A stretch of DNA of 64,000 nt from Nocardia sp. NBC_00508 (GCF_036346875.1 NZ_CP107852.1:5890001-5954000), one strand, 5' to 3'. Shown: positions 17,842-28,665, counted from the first letter of the stretch. Translations and numbers: made by a program. The notes: generated from the letters alone by a model not told the origin.

Positions 17842-18572
17842 CCACCAGGCCGGACGACGAGGGCGACGCCGCGCGCCGCGGCGGGGTCGAACCCGCGTCC
17901 GGCGACGACGAGCGCGGCACGTCTGCGGAGACCCCGGAACAGGCCGGGAAATCCGCGAGCGCCGCCGGAGACGAACGAAACGAGGACTCAGTGAGCTCGG
18001 TCGAGAGCGCCAGCGACTTCGAACAATTCCGGGACGATCTCGATGCTGTCGAGCGCAGGATCGCGGGGGAGATCGACCCCGGCGTGCGCGCCATGGTGGT
18101 GGCCGGAGCCGTGTTCCTGCTGCTGGTGTCGCTGGTCTTGCCGCATGCGGGCGCGGCACGCGGGTTCGACGTGCTGTTGAACACCGACGTCGCGCGCATC
18201 GAGCACATCGGGCTGCCCTCGCGGGTCTTCGTCTGGTTCATCGCGGTCTTCGGCATCGGATTCTCGACGTTGGCGCTGATGACCCGCCGCTGGGTGCTGG
18301 CCTGGATCGCCGTCGCGGGCAGCGCTGTCGCCAGCGTGTTCGGCGTCCTTTCGATCTGGCACCGCCAGACCCCCGGGCTGGGCAACTATGTCGGCGCCGG
18401 CCCCGGCTTCGGCCTGATCCTCGGCGCCATCGTCGCGATCGTGCTCACCTTCCACTGGGTGCGCGTGGTGTGGAGCCGCACCGCACTGCACTTGGCCGCC
18501 GAAGAGCAGCGCCGCAACGCCGCCGCATCCGCGGAGGAACGCGATCGCCGCCGCCTCACCGGCGAATCCTGA
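17838..18572 (+). CDS. conserved actinobacterial membrane protein (Rv2732c-like)
   Basis: A 244-residue protein starting ATG 17838, overlapping the miaB stop by four bases. The first ~60 residues are acidic and low complexity, followed by a short helical stretch ([21 protein letters not shown]) and four hydrophobic helices (about 85-100, 130-150, 155-172 and 185-205). The C-terminal tail is charged and probably a coiled coil ([20 protein letters not shown]). In M. tuberculosis the gene after miaB (Rv2732c) is likewise a membrane protein of unknown function. Confidence 0.8.
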   Translation: MTTRPDDEGDAARRGGVEPASGDDERGTSAETPEQAGKSASAAGDERNEDSVSSVESASDFEQFRDDLDAVERRIAGEIDPGVRAMVVAGAVFLLLVSLVLPHAGAARGFDVLLNTDVARIEHIGLPSRVFVWFIAVFGIGFSTLALMTRRWVLAWIAVAGSAVASVFGVLSIWHRQTPGLGNYVGAGPGFGLILGAIVAIVLTFHWVRVVWSRTALHLAAEEQRRNAAASAEERDRRRLTGES

Positions 18573-18690
18573 CCAGAATTCATGCCGACGGCACGGGGCC
18601 CCTCCAACCAGAGGGACCGCCGCCGTTGATCCGGGCCGGTACCCGGCACAATCGGCGCTGCCGGACACAGTCCCGTCATCAGGCCGCATC

Positions 18691-19049
18691 GGGCTGTGCG
18701 GAGGCTCGGGGTAGCCGCTTGTGTGCCGGGCTGTGTGGAGGCTCGGGGTAGCCGCTTGTGTGCCGGGCTGTGTGGAGGCTCGGGGTAGCCGCTTGTGTGC
18801 CGGGCTGTGTGGAGGCTCGGGGTAGCCGCTTGTGTGCCGGGCTGTGTGGAGGCTCGGGGTAGCCGCTTGTGTGCCGGGCCGAGCGAAGGCTCGAGGTAGC
18901 CGCTTGTGTGCCGGGCTGTGTGGAGGCTCGGGGTAGCCGCTTGTGTGCCGGGCCGAGCGAAGGCTCGAGGCAGCCGCTTATGCGCCGGGCCGAGCGAAGG
19001 CTCGAGGCAGCCGCTTGTGTGCCGGGCCGAGCGAAGGCGAGGCAGCCGC
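18691..19049. repeat. 37-bp tandem repeat array, about ten copies
   Basis: Copies start at 18691 and then exactly every 37 bases (18728, 18765, 18802, 18839, 18876, 18913, 18950, 18987, 19024), the last shortened by a small deletion. Two variants exist: type A contains GGCTGTGTGGAGGCTCGGGG and type B contains GGCCGAGCGAAGGCTCGAG; copies 1-5 and 7 are A, copies 6, 8, 9 and 10 are B. Every full unit keeps GGCT-N6-AGCC, a small hairpin. The array fills the convergent gap between the membrane gene and the DUF349 gene and abuts the DUF349 stop. It resembles a MIRU/VNTR locus; repeat length is not a multiple of three. Confidence 0.95.
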
Positions 19050-20426
19050 CTAGAGGTTGCTGACGGCGCCCTCGGCGGCCTCGGCCCACTCGCGCCACTG
19101 CTTGGCCTGCTCCAGCGCCTTCTCCGCGTCGCGGACGTTGCCTGCGGCCTGCGCCTTGGCGGCCTGTTCCTCGAATTGCGCCACGCGCTCCCGGAACTGG
19201 GCGGCGCGTGCCATCGCCTCCGGGTCGGTGCGCCGCCACTGCGCGTCGGCGGCGTCGCGGACCCGCTTCTCGATCGCTCGCAGCTTGCCCTCCAGTTCCT
19301 GCATGCGCTCGCGGGGCACCTTGCCGATGGCGTCCCACTTGTCCTGGAGTTCGCGCAGCGCGCTGCGGGCGGCGTCCAGGCCGGCGGACGGGTCGATGTT
19401 CGCGTAGGCGCTCAGCAGTTCCTCTTTCGCCGACGCGTTCTGCTCGAACTCGGCGTCGCGCTCGGAGACGGCGGCGTTGCGCGCGGCGAAGAAGACGTCC
19501 TGCGCGCTCTTGAAGCGCCGCCACAGCGCCTCGTCGGCCTCGCGCGGGGCACGGCCGGCGGCCTTCCATTCGGCGAGCAGGTCACGGAAGACGCCCGCAG
19601 TGGTCACCCAGTCGGTGGACCCGGACAGCTCCTCGGCCCGCACGCACAGTTCCTCCTTGCGTACCTTCGCGGCGGCGCGTTCGCGGTCCAGTTCGGCGAA
19701 GTGCGCGCCGCGGCGGCGGTTGAATGCCTCGCGCGCCTTGGAGTAGCGCTTCCACAGCGCGTCGTCGACCTTGCGGTCCACCCCCCGGATGGACTTCCAC
19801 TCCTCGAGGATCTCGCGCAGCCGATCGCCCGCGGCCTTCCACTGGGTGGACTCGGCGGCGATCTTCTCCGCCTCGGCGGCCAGCGCCTCCTTGCGCTCGG
19901 TGTGCTCGTGGCGGGCGCGCTCCTTCTCCTCCTTGGCGTGCGCGGCCGCTTCCTCGGAGTGTTCGGCGATGGCCTGCAGACGGCGGGCCAAGCCATCGAT
20001 GTCGCCGATGACGGCGGCGGTCGGCAGCGATTCGGCCAGCGCCATCGCGGCGGCCTTGGTCTTGCGGGCGTCCGCGCCCGCCGCCAGCCTGGCCTCCAGC
20101 AGGGCGACCTCGGTGGCCAGGTCGTCGAACCGGCGGCCGAAGTGGGCCAGGCCCTCGGCGGCGTCACCGGCTTGCCAGGAGCCGACCTGGTGTTCGCCCT
20201 CGGCGGTTTTCACCCACGCGGTGCCGTCCTCGTCGACCCGGCCCCACACGCTGGGATCGGAGACGGTGGGCACGACAACGGGGTGCGGGTGCTGCTGGGC
20301 CGGGCCCGGGGCGGGTTTGACCGCGTGCGGCTTGGGTGGTTGAGTCGAGCTACCGGGTTTCGGGACACCGGAAGAGCGCGGCATCTTGCCGGGGCTGGCT
20401 TTCGCGGTTCCGTTGCTGTCGGTCAT
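19050..20426 (-). CDS. DUF349 helical-repeat protein (Rv2731-like)
   Basis: A 458-residue protein. The first ~60 residues are Pro/Lys/Ser-rich and look disordered; then comes a short beta segment ([28 protein letters not shown]), then a long helical region with repeated DUF349 units recognised by [32 protein letters not shown] and [15 protein letters not shown]. The helices are Ala/Glu/Arg rich and likely coiled-coil. No enzyme motif is seen and the function is unknown. Its position between the miaB and miaA groups matches M. tuberculosis Rv2731. The 3' end touches the 37-bp repeat array. Confidence 0.88.
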   Translation of the reverse strand: MTDSNGTAKASPGKMPRSSGVPKPGSSTQPPKPHAVKPAPGPAQQHPHPVVVPTVSDPSVWGRVDEDGTAWVKTAEGEHQVGSWQAGDAAEGLAHFGRRFDDLATEVALLEARLAAGADARKTKAAAMALAESLPTAAVIGDIDGLARRLQAIAEHSEEAAAHAKEEKERARHEHTERKEALAAEAEKIAAESTQWKAAGDRLREILEEWKSIRGVDRKVDDALWKRYSKAREAFNRRRGAHFAELDRERAAAKVRKEELCVRAEELSGSTDWVTTAGVFRDLLAEWKAAGRAPREADEALWRRFKSAQDVFFAARNAAVSERDAEFEQNASAKEELLSAYANIDPSAGLDAARSALRELQDKWDAIGKVPRERMQELEGKLRAIEKRVRDAADAQWRRTDPEAMARAAQFRERVAQFEEQAAKAQAAGNVRDAEKALEQAKQWREWAEAAEGAVSNL

Positions 20427-20654
20427 TTTTCCTCGTCCCTGCCGCGCGTCACGGCTGCCTGGTTACGCCCTAGCTCATCCCATTCAACCCGGTCCGAGCT
20501 CTTGTGACCATCGATCCTCGCCTTCCCGCGGAGGAATCCCGGGGATTCCAACCCCTGATGACCTGGGTTGTAGCTTCTCGAACACTATCAATCCCGGGCC
20601 TGTTTCCGGCAGAGACACTCGAAGCCGGACGGCGCCCGTGGTCGCGGCAACGAC

Positions 20655-20660
20655 TACGGT
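20655..20660 (+). promoter_or_regulatory. -10 element of a leaderless promoter
   Basis: TACGGT ends six bases before the GTG start at 20667 and there is no ribosome-binding sequence between them. This spacing would place the first transcribed base at the start codon. It likely drives the four-gene miaA operon. Confidence 0.45.
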
Positions 20661-20666
20661 TACGAC

Positions 20667-21422
20667 GTGTTCTCCATCGCCGCTCTGGTTCCATCGCCGC
20701 CCATCCTGGTGCCGGAGCTGTGCGGTGGCGTGGCGGACGCGGGGGAACCCGATCCGCGCCGCGTGCTGCGTGCCGCGGTGCTCGACACCGTGCGCGCCTT
20801 CGCGTCCGTGACCGACCAGTGGATGGTGATCGGAGCGGGCGCCACGGACCGCACGCTCGGTCCGGAAACCGTCGGCACTTTCCACGGGTTCGGCGCCGAC
20901 GTCCGGGTCGGTTTCTCGGCCGCGGCGGTCGCCGGAACGGAACGAGCAGACCCGGAGCTGCCGCTGGCCGCGCTGATCGCCGGATGGTTGCGCCGGCAGG
21001 CCGCGCCGAGCGCCGTCGCCGAGGCCCGCATCGTGGCGGTGCACGCACTGCCCGAGCACTGCGGCGAACTCGGGGCAAAGCTGCGCGCCGAGCTCGACGG
21101 CGCCGTCGCGCGGCACGGCGTGCTGGTGGTGGCCGACGGTGCGGCGACGCTGTCCACCAAGGCGCCGGGCTACCTCGACGAGCGTGCCCGCTCCGTGCAG
21201 GACGGCCTCGATCGTGCTCTGACCACGGGAGACCGCGCGGCGCTGCGCGTGCTCGATCCGGTGTTGTGCGCCCAACTGTCCCTTGCGGGACGCCCCGCCT
21301 ACCAGGTGCTGGCCGGGCTGTTCCGCGCCGATCCGGCGGTCGAGACGCGCTACCGCGACGCGCCGTTCGGCGTCGGCTACCACGTGAGTCTCTGGCGCCC
21401 GGCGGGAGACGATGCCCCGTGA
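20667..21422 (+). CDS. extradiol-dioxygenase-fold protein, Rv2728c-like
   Basis: A 251-residue Ala-rich protein, [21 protein letters not shown] at the start, with [13 protein letters not shown] and [21 protein letters not shown] segments that suggest the class III extradiol dioxygenase (LigB/Memo-type) fold. No experimental function is known to me. It opens the operon with miaA, whose GTG start overlaps its stop by four bases, in the same order as in M. tuberculosis. Confidence 0.75.
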   Translation: MFSIAALVPSPPILVPELCGGVADAGEPDPRRVLRAAVLDTVRAFASVTDQWMVIGAGATDRTLGPETVGTFHGFGADVRVGFSAAAVAGTERADPELPLAALIAGWLRRQAAPSAVAEARIVAVHALPEHCGELGAKLRAELDGAVARHGVLVVADGAATLSTKAPGYLDERARSVQDGLDRALTTGDRAALRVLDPVLCAQLSLAGRPAYQVLAGLFRADPAVETRYRDAPFGVGYHVSLWRPAGDDAP

Positions 21423-22357
21423 CGGATTCCGGCATCACTCCCATCGCCGTCGTCGGCCCCACCGCCACCGGCAAGTCCGACCTCGCCCTGGACTTGGCCG
21501 AACGGCTCGGCGGCGAGATCGTGAACATCGACGCGATGCAGCTCTACCGCGGCATGGACGTCGGCACCGCGAAACTGCCCGTCGCGCAGCGGCGCGGCAT
21601 CCCGCACCACCAACTCGACGTGCTCGAGGTGACCGACACCGCGTCCGTGGCCGCCTACCAGGCGACCGCGAGCGCGGACGTCGCCGCGATCATGGGGCGT
21701 GGGCGGGCGCCGGTCATCGTGGGCGGCTCGATGATGTACGTCCAGGCGCTGCTGGACCAGTGGGACTTCCCGGCCACCGATCCGGCCGTGCGGGCGCGCT
21801 GGGAAGCGCTGCTCGCCGAGCATGGTGTCGAGGCGGTGCACGCGGCGCTGCGCGAGGCCGATCCGGCGGCCGCGGCCACCATCCTGCCCACCGACGGACG
21901 CCGTATGGTGCGTGCGCTCGAGGTCGTGGAACTCACCGGTCGGCCGTTCGCCGCCTCGGCGCCGACGATCGGGCAGCCGCGCTGGGGCACGGTCATCATC
22001 GGCGTCGACCGGGAGACCGCGGCACTGGACGCGCGTATCGAGCAGCGCACCGCCGCGATGTTCGCGGGCGGCCTGGTCGAGGAGGTGCGCGGCCTGATCG
22101 AGCGCGGTCTGCGCGAGGGTGTCACGGCCCGGCGTGCCATCGGCTACGCACAAGTCCTGGCCTACCTGGACAACGAATACGACCTGAACCACGCGCAGGA
22201 ACGCACACTGATCGGCACCCGGCGCTACGTGCGCAGGCAGCGATCCTGGTTCCGGCGCGATCCCAGGGTGCACTGGGTGGACGGCGCCGCACCCGATCTG
22301 CCGGCGACGGCGCTGGCCCTGCTCGACGAGAAAGAGAAAGAACGGACTCCGCAGTGA
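21419..22357 (+). CDS. miaA: tRNA dimethylallyltransferase MiaA
   Basis: A 312-residue isopentenyl transferase that modifies A37 of tRNAs reading UNN codons, making the substrate of MiaB. The P-loop [16 protein letters not shown] (about residues 14-29), the [15 protein letters not shown] loop, the [11 protein letters not shown] segment and the C-terminal [12 protein letters not shown]...[12 protein letters not shown] region are complete. The GTG start overlaps the upstream stop (GTGA) and its own stop overlaps the next GTG in the same way, so the operon is tightly coupled. Confidence 0.96.
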   Translation: MTDSGITPIAVVGPTATGKSDLALDLAERLGGEIVNIDAMQLYRGMDVGTAKLPVAQRRGIPHHQLDVLEVTDTASVAAYQATASADVAAIMGRGRAPVIVGGSMMYVQALLDQWDFPATDPAVRARWEALLAEHGVEAVHAALREADPAAAATILPTDGRRMVRALEVVELTGRPFAASAPTIGQPRWGTVIIGVDRETAALDARIEQRTAAMFAGGLVEEVRGLIERGLREGVTARRAIGYAQVLAYLDNEYDLNHAQERTLIGTRRYVRRQRSWFRRDPRVHWVDGAAPDLPATALALLDEKEKERTPQ

Positions 22358-23190
22358 CCCGACGTGTGAGCACACGCAACGCTTCCGTCCAGGTGTGGCA
22401 GGCCTATCTGAACAACCGCACCAAGCGCCATCGGGACGGCCGGTTCCTGGTGCAGGGAGTCCGTCCGATCACCCAGGCCGTGGCCAACAACTGGCCGCTG
22501 GAGACGCTGCTGTATCGCCTCGGTGGCCCCGAGCTGTCGAGCTGGGCGCGCGAATTGCTGGACACCAGCGCGGTGCCGCAGGTCGGGCTGGTGCCCGAGT
22601 TGATCGCTGAACTCGGCGAAAAGTCCACTGGCATACCGGAACTGGTGGCCGTCGCGATGTCGCGGCAGCCGGAGCTGGAGACCTTCGAGCCGGGCGAGCC
22701 GGGGGAGGACGCGCCGGTGGTCGTGGTGTTCGACCGACCCAACTCGCCGGGCAATCTGGGCACGCTGGTCCGCTCGGCCGACGCCTTCGGAGCCTGTGGC
22801 GTCATCGTCACCGGGCACGGCGCCGACCAGTACGACCCGCAGGCCGTCCGCGCCTCCACGGGATCGCTGTTCGCCGTGCCGGTGATCCGCGCGGCCGGGC
22901 CCGCCCAGGTGCTCGAGTTCCGCAACCGGCAGATGCGCCGCGGCATTCCGACCCGGATCGTCGGCACCGACGAGCACGGTCACCGCGCCGCCTACGACTA
23001 CGACTTCACCGACGCGACGATCCTGGTCGTCGGCAACGAGACCAGCGGGATGAGCGCGGCCTGGCAGGCGGCCTGCGACGATATGGTGCACATCCCGATG
23101 GGCGGCACGGCCAGTTCACTGGGAGCGCCGTCGGCGGCCGCGGTGGCACTCTACGAAATTTCCCGGCAGCGCCGGGCGTTTGCGAAGTGA
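22354..23190 (+). CDS. TrmH/SpoU family RNA methyltransferase
   Basis: A 278-residue SPOUT methyltransferase. The N-terminal ~90 residues form the RNA-binding domain ([22 protein letters not shown]). The catalytic trefoil-knot domain shows motif 1 ([21 protein letters not shown]), motif 2 ([11 protein letters not shown]) and motif 3 ([24 protein letters not shown]). It transfers a methyl group to 2'-O of rRNA or tRNA; the target nucleotide cannot be told. GTG start overlaps the miaA stop by four bases. Confidence 0.88.
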   Translation: MTRRVSTRNASVQVWQAYLNNRTKRHRDGRFLVQGVRPITQAVANNWPLETLLYRLGGPELSSWARELLDTSAVPQVGLVPELIAELGEKSTGIPELVAVAMSRQPELETFEPGEPGEDAPVVVVFDRPNSPGNLGTLVRSADAFGACGVIVTGHGADQYDPQAVRASTGSLFAVPVIRAAGPAQVLEFRNRQMRRGIPTRIVGTDEHGHRAAYDYDFTDATILVVGNETSGMSAAWQAACDDMVHIPMGGTASSLGAPSAAAVALYEISRQRRAFAK

Positions 23191-23216
23191 CGACGAGACA
23201 GAGGGAGACAGCGCAC

Positions 23217-24107
23217 GTGCCGGATATCGAGTTCACCAAGGGGCACGGCACCCAGAACGATTTCGTGGTGCTGCCGGACCCGCGCGCCGAGCTGGCGCTG
23301 ACTCCGGCGCAGGTCGCCGCGCTGTGTGATCGTCAGCGCGGGCTCGGCGCGGACGGCGTGCTGCGGGTCGCGCGCGCCGGTGCGCTCGAGGCCGCGGGTG
23401 TGCTCGCGCGGATCCCGGAGGGCGTCGGCCGCGAGGACTGGTTCATGGACTACCGCAACGCCGACGGATCGGTCGCCGAGATGTGCGGCAACGGTGTGCG
23501 CGTCTTCGCCCACTATCTGGCGGTATCGGGGCTGGAGACCCGCGACAGCTACGTTGTCGGCAGCCGAGCCGGGGCGCGTCCGGTGACGGTGCACGCCGCG
23601 GACGCGGTGGCCGGCGACGTCACCGTCGGTATGGGGCCGGTGCGCGAACTCGGCGCATCCACCGCGACGATCGCGGGCTGGGCGCTGTCCGGGATCGGCA
23701 TCGACGTCGGTAACCCGCACCTGGCCTGCGTCGATCCAGGGATGTCCGCGGAGGCGCTGGCCAAGCTGGACCTGAGCGTGTCGCCCGGCTTCGATCCCGA
23801 CCTGTTCCCGCACGGGGTGAACATCGAGATCGTCACCGCGCTGGACGCCGAGCGCTCGGTCGACATGCGCGTCTACGAGCGCGGCGTCGGCGAAACGCGG
23901 TCCTGCGGCACCGGCACCGTCGCCGCGGCCGCCGCCGCGCTGGCCGCGGACGGTTTCCGGATCGCCGAGGACACCGGACGGGTGACCGTCCGGGTGCCCG
24001 GCGGGGCGGTGACCGTCGGACTGGAGCGCGGCTCGGCGTGGCTGCGCGGGCCGTCGGTCCTGGTGGCCACCGGACGCCTCGCCGGAGCCTGGTGGGACGG
24101 CTTGTGA
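23217..24107 (+). CDS. dapF: diaminopimelate epimerase DapF
   Basis: A 296-residue epimerase converting LL- to meso-diaminopimelate for lysine and peptidoglycan synthesis. The two catalytic cysteines are in [13 protein letters not shown] and SCGTGTVA. The start GTG 23217 was chosen because AGGGAG lies about eight bases upstream and the product then begins [15 protein letters not shown], the usual DapF N-terminus; an earlier GTG at 23187 overlapping the trmH stop would add ten residues. It is last in the miaA operon, as in mycobacteria. Confidence 0.95.
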   Translation: MPDIEFTKGHGTQNDFVVLPDPRAELALTPAQVAALCDRQRGLGADGVLRVARAGALEAAGVLARIPEGVGREDWFMDYRNADGSVAEMCGNGVRVFAHYLAVSGLETRDSYVVGSRAGARPVTVHAADAVAGDVTVGMGPVRELGASTATIAGWALSGIGIDVGNPHLACVDPGMSAEALAKLDLSVSPGFDPDLFPHGVNIEIVTALDAERSVDMRVYERGVGETRSCGTGTVAAAAAALAADGFRIAEDTGRVTVRVPGGAVTVGLERGSAWLRGPSVLVATGRLAGAWWDGL

Positions 24108-24176
24108 GCTCGAGCGGCGGGGCCCGCGGATAACCGGATGCGTGCTGCGGTGATGTCGTGGCAGCATGGATGGTGT

Positions 24177-25754
24177 ATGAGGAAATCAGAGACGTATGAA
24201 TTCACCCCGGCGGCCGAGCACGAGCCCCCCGCCGAGGCTTCCGACGACGCTGTGACGGGTGCGGACGCCGCGCCCGGTGACGTCGTCGCCGAGCATGCCG
24301 CTCGCATGCGGCGGTCGGGCTGGTCGGCCGATCCGACCGTGGGTGAGCTCCAGCTGGACGAGCGCAGCTCGCTGCGCCGCGTGGCGGGCCTGTCCACCGA
24401 GCTCACCGACATCACCGAGGTCGAGTACCGGCAGCTGCGCCTGGAGCGCGTCGTGCTGGTCGGTGTCTGGACCGCGGGGACCGCCGCGCAGGCGGAGGCG
24501 AGCATGGCCGAGCTGGCGGCGCTGGCCGAGACCGCGGGTTCGCAGGTGCTGGAGGCGCTGATCCAGCGTCGCGACCGGCCGGATCCGGCCACCTACATCG
24601 GCTCCGGCAAGGCCGACGAGCTGCGCACTGTGGTGCTGGAAACCGGCGCCGACACCGTGATCTGCGACGGCGAGCTGACCCCTGCTCAGCTGACCGCGCT
24701 GGAGAAGGTCGTCAAGGTGAAAGTGATCGACCGGACCGCGCTGATCCTGGACATCTTCGCCCAGCACGCCACCTCCCGGGAGGGCAAGGCGCAGGTCTCG
24801 CTGGCCCAGATGGAATACATGCTGCCGCGATTGCGCGGTTGGGGTGAGTCCATGTCCCGTCAGGCCGGTGGCCGAGCGGGCAGCAACGGCGGTGTGGGTC
24901 TGCGTGGCCCCGGTGAGACCAAGATCGAAACCGATCGCCGGCGCATCCGCGAACGGATGGCCAAGCTGCGCCGCGAGATCCGGGAGATGAAGACCGCGCG
25001 CGACACCATGCGGGCACGCCGCACCTCCAGCGGCATTCCGTCGGTGGCGATCGTCGGCTACACCAACGCGGGCAAGTCGAGCCTGATGAACGCCCTCACC
25101 GGCTCCGGCGTGCTGGTGCAGGACGCGCTGTTCGCCACCCTGGACCCGACCACCCGCCGGGCCGAGCTCGACGACGGCCGCGAGGTCGTCTTCACCGACA
25201 CCGTGGGCTTCGTTCGCCACCTGCCGACCCAGCTGGTCGAGGCGTTCCGCTCCACCCTGGAGGAGGTGACCGGCGCCGACCTGCTGCTGCACGTGGTGGA
25301 CGGCTCCGATGCGCTGCCCGCCGAGCAGATCAAGGCCGTGCGCGAGGTGATCACCGATGTGATCAAGGAATCCGGCACGCCGCCCCCGCCGGAACTGCTG
25401 GTGGTCAACAAGCTCGACGCGGTCGGTCCGACCGACCTCACCCACCTGCGCGCGCTGGTGCCCGACGGATCCTTCGTCTCCGTGCACCGCGGGCTTGGCA
25501 TCGACGCGCTGCGGGAGCGGCTCGCCGAGATGCTCGGCGGACTGGACGTGGAGATCAGTGTGCTGCTGCCGTATACGCGCGGCGACCTGCTGGCTCGCAT
25601 CCACGCCGACGGTCGCATCCTGAGTTCCAGCCATGAGGAGGGCGGCACCCGGGTTCGCGCGCGCGTCCCGCACGCCCTCGCCGCCGCGGTGTCCGAGTAC
25701 GCGCACGCGGGCACGGACGGTGCGGGGGAGAACGGCGAGCACGTCTCCCCGTAG
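24177..25754 (+). CDS. hflX: ribosome-associated GTPase HflX
   Basis: A 525-residue GTPase that binds the 50S subunit and splits stalled ribosomes. An N-terminal extension (~1-60) is followed by the HflX subdomain (ATYIGSGKADEL, DRTALILDIFAQHA), the glycine-rich linker (GRAGSNGGVGLRGPGETKIE) and the G domain: G1 GYTNAGKSSL, G3 DTVGFV, G4 NKLD. The ATG at 24177 was chosen as it gives a plain N-terminus; upstream in-frame ATGs at 24138 and 24156 exist. It follows dapF by 69 bases in conserved order. Confidence 0.94.
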   Translation: MRKSETYEFTPAAEHEPPAEASDDAVTGADAAPGDVVAEHAARMRRSGWSADPTVGELQLDERSSLRRVAGLSTELTDITEVEYRQLRLERVVLVGVWTAGTAAQAEASMAELAALAETAGSQVLEALIQRRDRPDPATYIGSGKADELRTVVLETGADTVICDGELTPAQLTALEKVVKVKVIDRTALILDIFAQHATSREGKAQVSLAQMEYMLPRLRGWGESMSRQAGGRAGSNGGVGLRGPGETKIETDRRRIRERMAKLRREIREMKTARDTMRARRTSSGIPSVAIVGYTNAGKSSLMNALTGSGVLVQDALFATLDPTTRRAELDDGREVVFTDTVGFVRHLPTQLVEAFRSTLEEVTGADLLLHVVDGSDALPAEQIKAVREVITDVIKESGTPPPPELLVVNKLDAVGPTDLTHLRALVPDGSFVSVHRGLGIDALRERLAEMLGGLDVEISVLLPYTRGDLLARIHADGRILSSSHEEGGTRVRARVPHALAAAVSEYAHAGTDGAGENGEHVSP

Positions 25755-26002
25755 ACGTGTGGCTTGCCGCTGTTGCTCGGTGACTTCCACTGTGGTGTGG
25801 GCGTATTCACATCGGACGATGGTCCTGCGGCGATGAGGCTCCCAGACCGGTGATGACATGCGGATTCATGACGGGCTCCCCGGTGCGACCGGTGAGCCGG
25901 TCGATCGACCGCACGGGGCGTGTCGCGGCGTGACGCGCACATCCGATGCGACGCAGTCGATTTCGTTACGCTATCGTCGTCGAATCGACATCAGGAGGGT
26001 TC

Positions 26003-26899
26003 ATGTCGGACGCCCGCTCCGCTTCCGGTGCTCGCCATTCCGGCGCCGCGGACAGCGCTGATCCGGTACTCAGCGACGGTGCGCCGCTGTCGGTTTCGCT
26101 GAGCGACACCGATCTGCGGCTGATCGACACCCTGCTCGGGCCACTGCGCGCGTGGACCAGCCCGCGCTTCTACGGCTTGGAGAACATCCCTGCCGAGGGG
26201 CCGGTGCTGCTGGTCGGCAACCACAATCTGATGGGTGGCATAGACGCCCCGATGCTGCTGCCCGAGGTGCTGCGCCGCCGCGGGCGCCTCATCCGCGGTC
26301 TCGCAGAGAACGTCCTGATCAACGTCCCCGGCGTGCGTCACCTGCTGCACTACTTCGGTGCGGTGCGCGGAAGCAGGTCCAACTGCCTGGCTTTGCTCCG
26401 GCGCGGCGAGGCCGTCATGGTGTTCCCCGGCGGCGGTCGCGAGGCGGTCCGCCGCAAGAACGAGAAGTACGTGCTGAAGTGGGAGGGTCGTAGCGGCTTC
26501 GCGCACATGGCGATCGAGGCGGGCGCCCCGATCGTCCCGGTCGCGATGATCGGCGTCGACGACGCCTACGACATCGTGGTCGACGGCAACCATCCGCTCC
26601 TGCGCCCGCTGCGCTGGACCGTGGAGGCACTCGGGCTCAGTCGTGAGCTCACCCCTCCGCTGATCCGCGGCGTCGGCCCCACCGTCATCCCGCGGCCGGA
26701 GCGTTTCTACTTCTCCGCAGGCGCCCCGATCGACCCGGCGCCCTGGCGCGAAGCCGACGATAAGCACGCGGCCGCGACGGAATTCCGCGACGTCGTGCGC
26801 AAGGCGCTGGAGGAGGAGATGAAGTTCCTCTTCGCCGAACGGGAGCGCGACGAAGGCCGCACCCTGGTGGGGCGTCTGCGTGGTTGGCTGAAACGCTGA
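26003..26899 (+). CDS. lysophospholipid/diacylglycerol acyltransferase family protein
   Basis: A 298-residue acyltransferase of the PlsC/DGAT-like group. The catalytic region is GNHNLMGGIDAP, where His and Asp are six residues apart rather than the usual four of PlsC, as in the plant phytyl ester synthase/DAGAT-like branch. FPGGGREAVRRKNEKYVLKW and IVPVAMIGVDDAYD are further family blocks. It would transfer an acyl chain to a glycerolipid or alcohol. AGGAGG precedes the ATG at 26003. It sits alone between hflX and fadE20. Confidence 0.8.
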   Translation: MSDARSASGARHSGAADSADPVLSDGAPLSVSLSDTDLRLIDTLLGPLRAWTSPRFYGLENIPAEGPVLLVGNHNLMGGIDAPMLLPEVLRRRGRLIRGLAENVLINVPGVRHLLHYFGAVRGSRSNCLALLRRGEAVMVFPGGGREAVRRKNEKYVLKWEGRSGFAHMAIEAGAPIVPVAMIGVDDAYDIVVDGNHPLLRPLRWTVEALGLSRELTPPLIRGVGPTVIPRPERFYFSAGAPIDPAPWREADDKHAAATEFRDVVRKALEEEMKFLFAERERDEGRTLVGRLRGWLKR

Positions 26900-27519
26900 C
26901 GGCCGCTGCGCTTTCGGCATTCGCCGCGTTCCATCGACGGTCGGAGAAGCGGACCGCGCGGCTCGCGACTTTTCTCGTCACCGGTCGGCCGCCGGTTGTC
27001 GATTTCGACACCTGATTTCATCCCGCCGCATCACCGAACGCGGCTGCGCCGCTGATGCGTTCGACGGGGCTTCTTCCAACCCTCCGCGCCGGTGCCGGTC
27101 AGCACATCACCCGGTCACGGCGGCTCACGCTGTTGCGGCGGTGCTCACCTGCGATCAGCCACCGATCCGTTAACGGGTCGCTACGGCGCTGATGCCGCCT
27201 TTCCGCCAAGCTGCCACCCGGCTCGTCCGCCTGACCGTCGAAGGTCGTCACAACCGACGGCGATCAAGTTCTCATCGGGCTCGGTGCCCCGACCTCGCCC
27301 GTTCCTGAACCTCTCGGCGGGCGACTGCATACGCAGCAGGCGCTGCGAAGAGAACCGGCCGTTTGCCGTGCATCTCACCGGTCGTTCCAAAGCCGCGCCG
27401 CCGGTCCAGGTGAGACCGCCGTTCAGGCCCGGAAGTGAACACGGATTCTCAATCCGGGTACGGTATGAGGCAACGACTGGTCGGTGCGGACCGGCCGGTG
27501 TGGTCACTAGGAGGTTGGC
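26900..27519. other. 620-base intergenic stretch upstream of fadE20
   Basis: No gene, RNA or strong hairpin is visible. A weak -10-like TACGGT lies near 27460, about 60 bases before the fadE20 start, and AGGAGG sits at 27509-27514. Open frames here are short or run antisense from fadE20 and are not supported. Confidence 0.45.
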
Positions 27520-28665
27520 GTGGAGCGCACACTGTTCGAACCCGAACATGAGCTGTTCCGGGAGTCGTTCCGCAAGTTTCTCGATCAACACGTCGCGCCG
27601 AACCACGCGCAGTGGGAAGAGCAGGGCATCGTCGACCGTGCGGTCTGGCTCGAGGCGGGTAAACAGGGATTCCTCGGCATGGCCATGCCGGAGCAGTACG
27701 GCGGCGGCGGAGTGCAGGATTTCCGCTACAACGCCATCGTCGACGAGGAGTCGGTGCGCGGGCAGTACTCCGGTCTGGGCTTCGCGCTGCACAACGATGT
27801 GATCGCGCCTTACCTGCTGGAGCTGGCCAACGACGAGCAGAAGCAGCGGTGGCTGCCTGGCTTCTGTTCCGGCGAGATCATCACCGCGATCGCGATGACC
27901 GAGCCCGGCACCGGTTCGGACCTGCAGGGCATCAAGACCCGCGCGGTGCGCGACGGCGACGACTGGATCCTCAACGGCGCCAAGACCTTCATCACCAACG
28001 GCATCAACTCCGACATCGTGATCGTGGTCGCGCAGACCGACCCGGACAAGGGCGCGATGGGTTTCAGCCTGCTCGTGGTCGAGCGCGGCATGCCCGGCTT
28101 CGAGCGCGGCCGCAACCTGGACAAGCTCGGCCTCAAGGCACAGGACACCGCCGAGCTGAGCTTCACCGACGTGCGCGTGCCCAACGCGAACCTCCTCGGC
28201 ACCGAGGGCATGGGTTTCCTCCACCTCATGCACAACCTGCCGCAGGAACGTCTGTCGATCGCCGTCATGGCGGCCGGGGCGATGGAGTCCTGCCTGGACA
28301 TGACCATCCAGTACGTCCGCGACCGCACGGCGTTCGGCAAGCCCATCGGCGCCCAGCAGAACACCCGCTTCGTGCTGGCCGAACTGGCCACCAAGACCAC
28401 CGCGGTGCGGCTGATGGTGGACAAGTTCATCGAACTGCTCAACGAGGGCAAGCTCACCGCCGAGGACGCCGCCATGGCCAAGTGGTGGAGCACCGAAGAA
28501 CAACTCGACCTGATCAACCGCTGCCTGCAACTGCACGGCGGCTACGGCTACATGAAGGAATACCCGATCGCCAAGGCCTACATGGACGCCCGCGTCCAGA
28601 CCATCTACGGCGGCACCACCGAGATCATGAAGGAAATCATCGGGCGCAGTTTGAAACTGTCCTGA
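27520..28665 (+). CDS. fadE20: acyl-CoA dehydrogenase (FadE20-like)
   Basis: A 381-residue FAD enzyme that introduces the trans-2,3 double bond in acyl-CoAs during beta-oxidation. Family blocks are ITAIAMTEPGTGSDLQGI, the GAKTFITNG loop and the YGGTTEIMKEIIGRSL ending. The terminal motif lacks Glu where medium-chain enzymes carry the base; instead Glu256 (AGAMESCLD) aligns with the catalytic Glu of long-chain and isovaleryl-CoA dehydrogenases. GTG start with AGGAGG five bases upstream. M. tuberculosis fadE20 holds the same position after hflX. A strong terminator follows. Confidence 0.92.
   Translation: MERTLFEPEHELFRESFRKFLDQHVAPNHAQWEEQGIVDRAVWLEAGKQGFLGMAMPEQYGGGGVQDFRYNAIVDEESVRGQYSGLGFALHNDVIAPYLLELANDEQKQRWLPGFCSGEIITAIAMTEPGTGSDLQGIKTRAVRDGDDWILNGAKTFITNGINSDIVIVVAQTDPDKGAMGFSLLVVERGMPGFERGRNLDKLGLKAQDTAELSFTDVRVPNANLLGTEGMGFLHLMHNLPQERLSIAVMAAGAMESCLDMTIQYVRDRTAFGKPIGAQQNTRFVLAELATKTTAVRLMVDKFIELLNEGKLTAEDAAMAKWWSTEEQLDLINRCLQLHGGYGYMKEYPIAKAYMDARVQTIYGGTTEIMKEIIGRSLKLS

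Noticed and set aside
18573-18690. Terminator after the Rv2732c-like gene
   Set aside because: Only a 5-bp CCCTC/GAGGG stem was found; the tandem repeat itself may serve instead.
18691-19049. CRISPR array
   Set aside because: Units are directly adjacent with no unique spacers and there are no cas genes; it is a plain tandem repeat.
18679-19569. Open frame through the repeats giving a repetitive protein on the minus strand
   Set aside because: It overlaps the DUF349 gene in another phase and has no start signal; the openness comes from the repeat composition.
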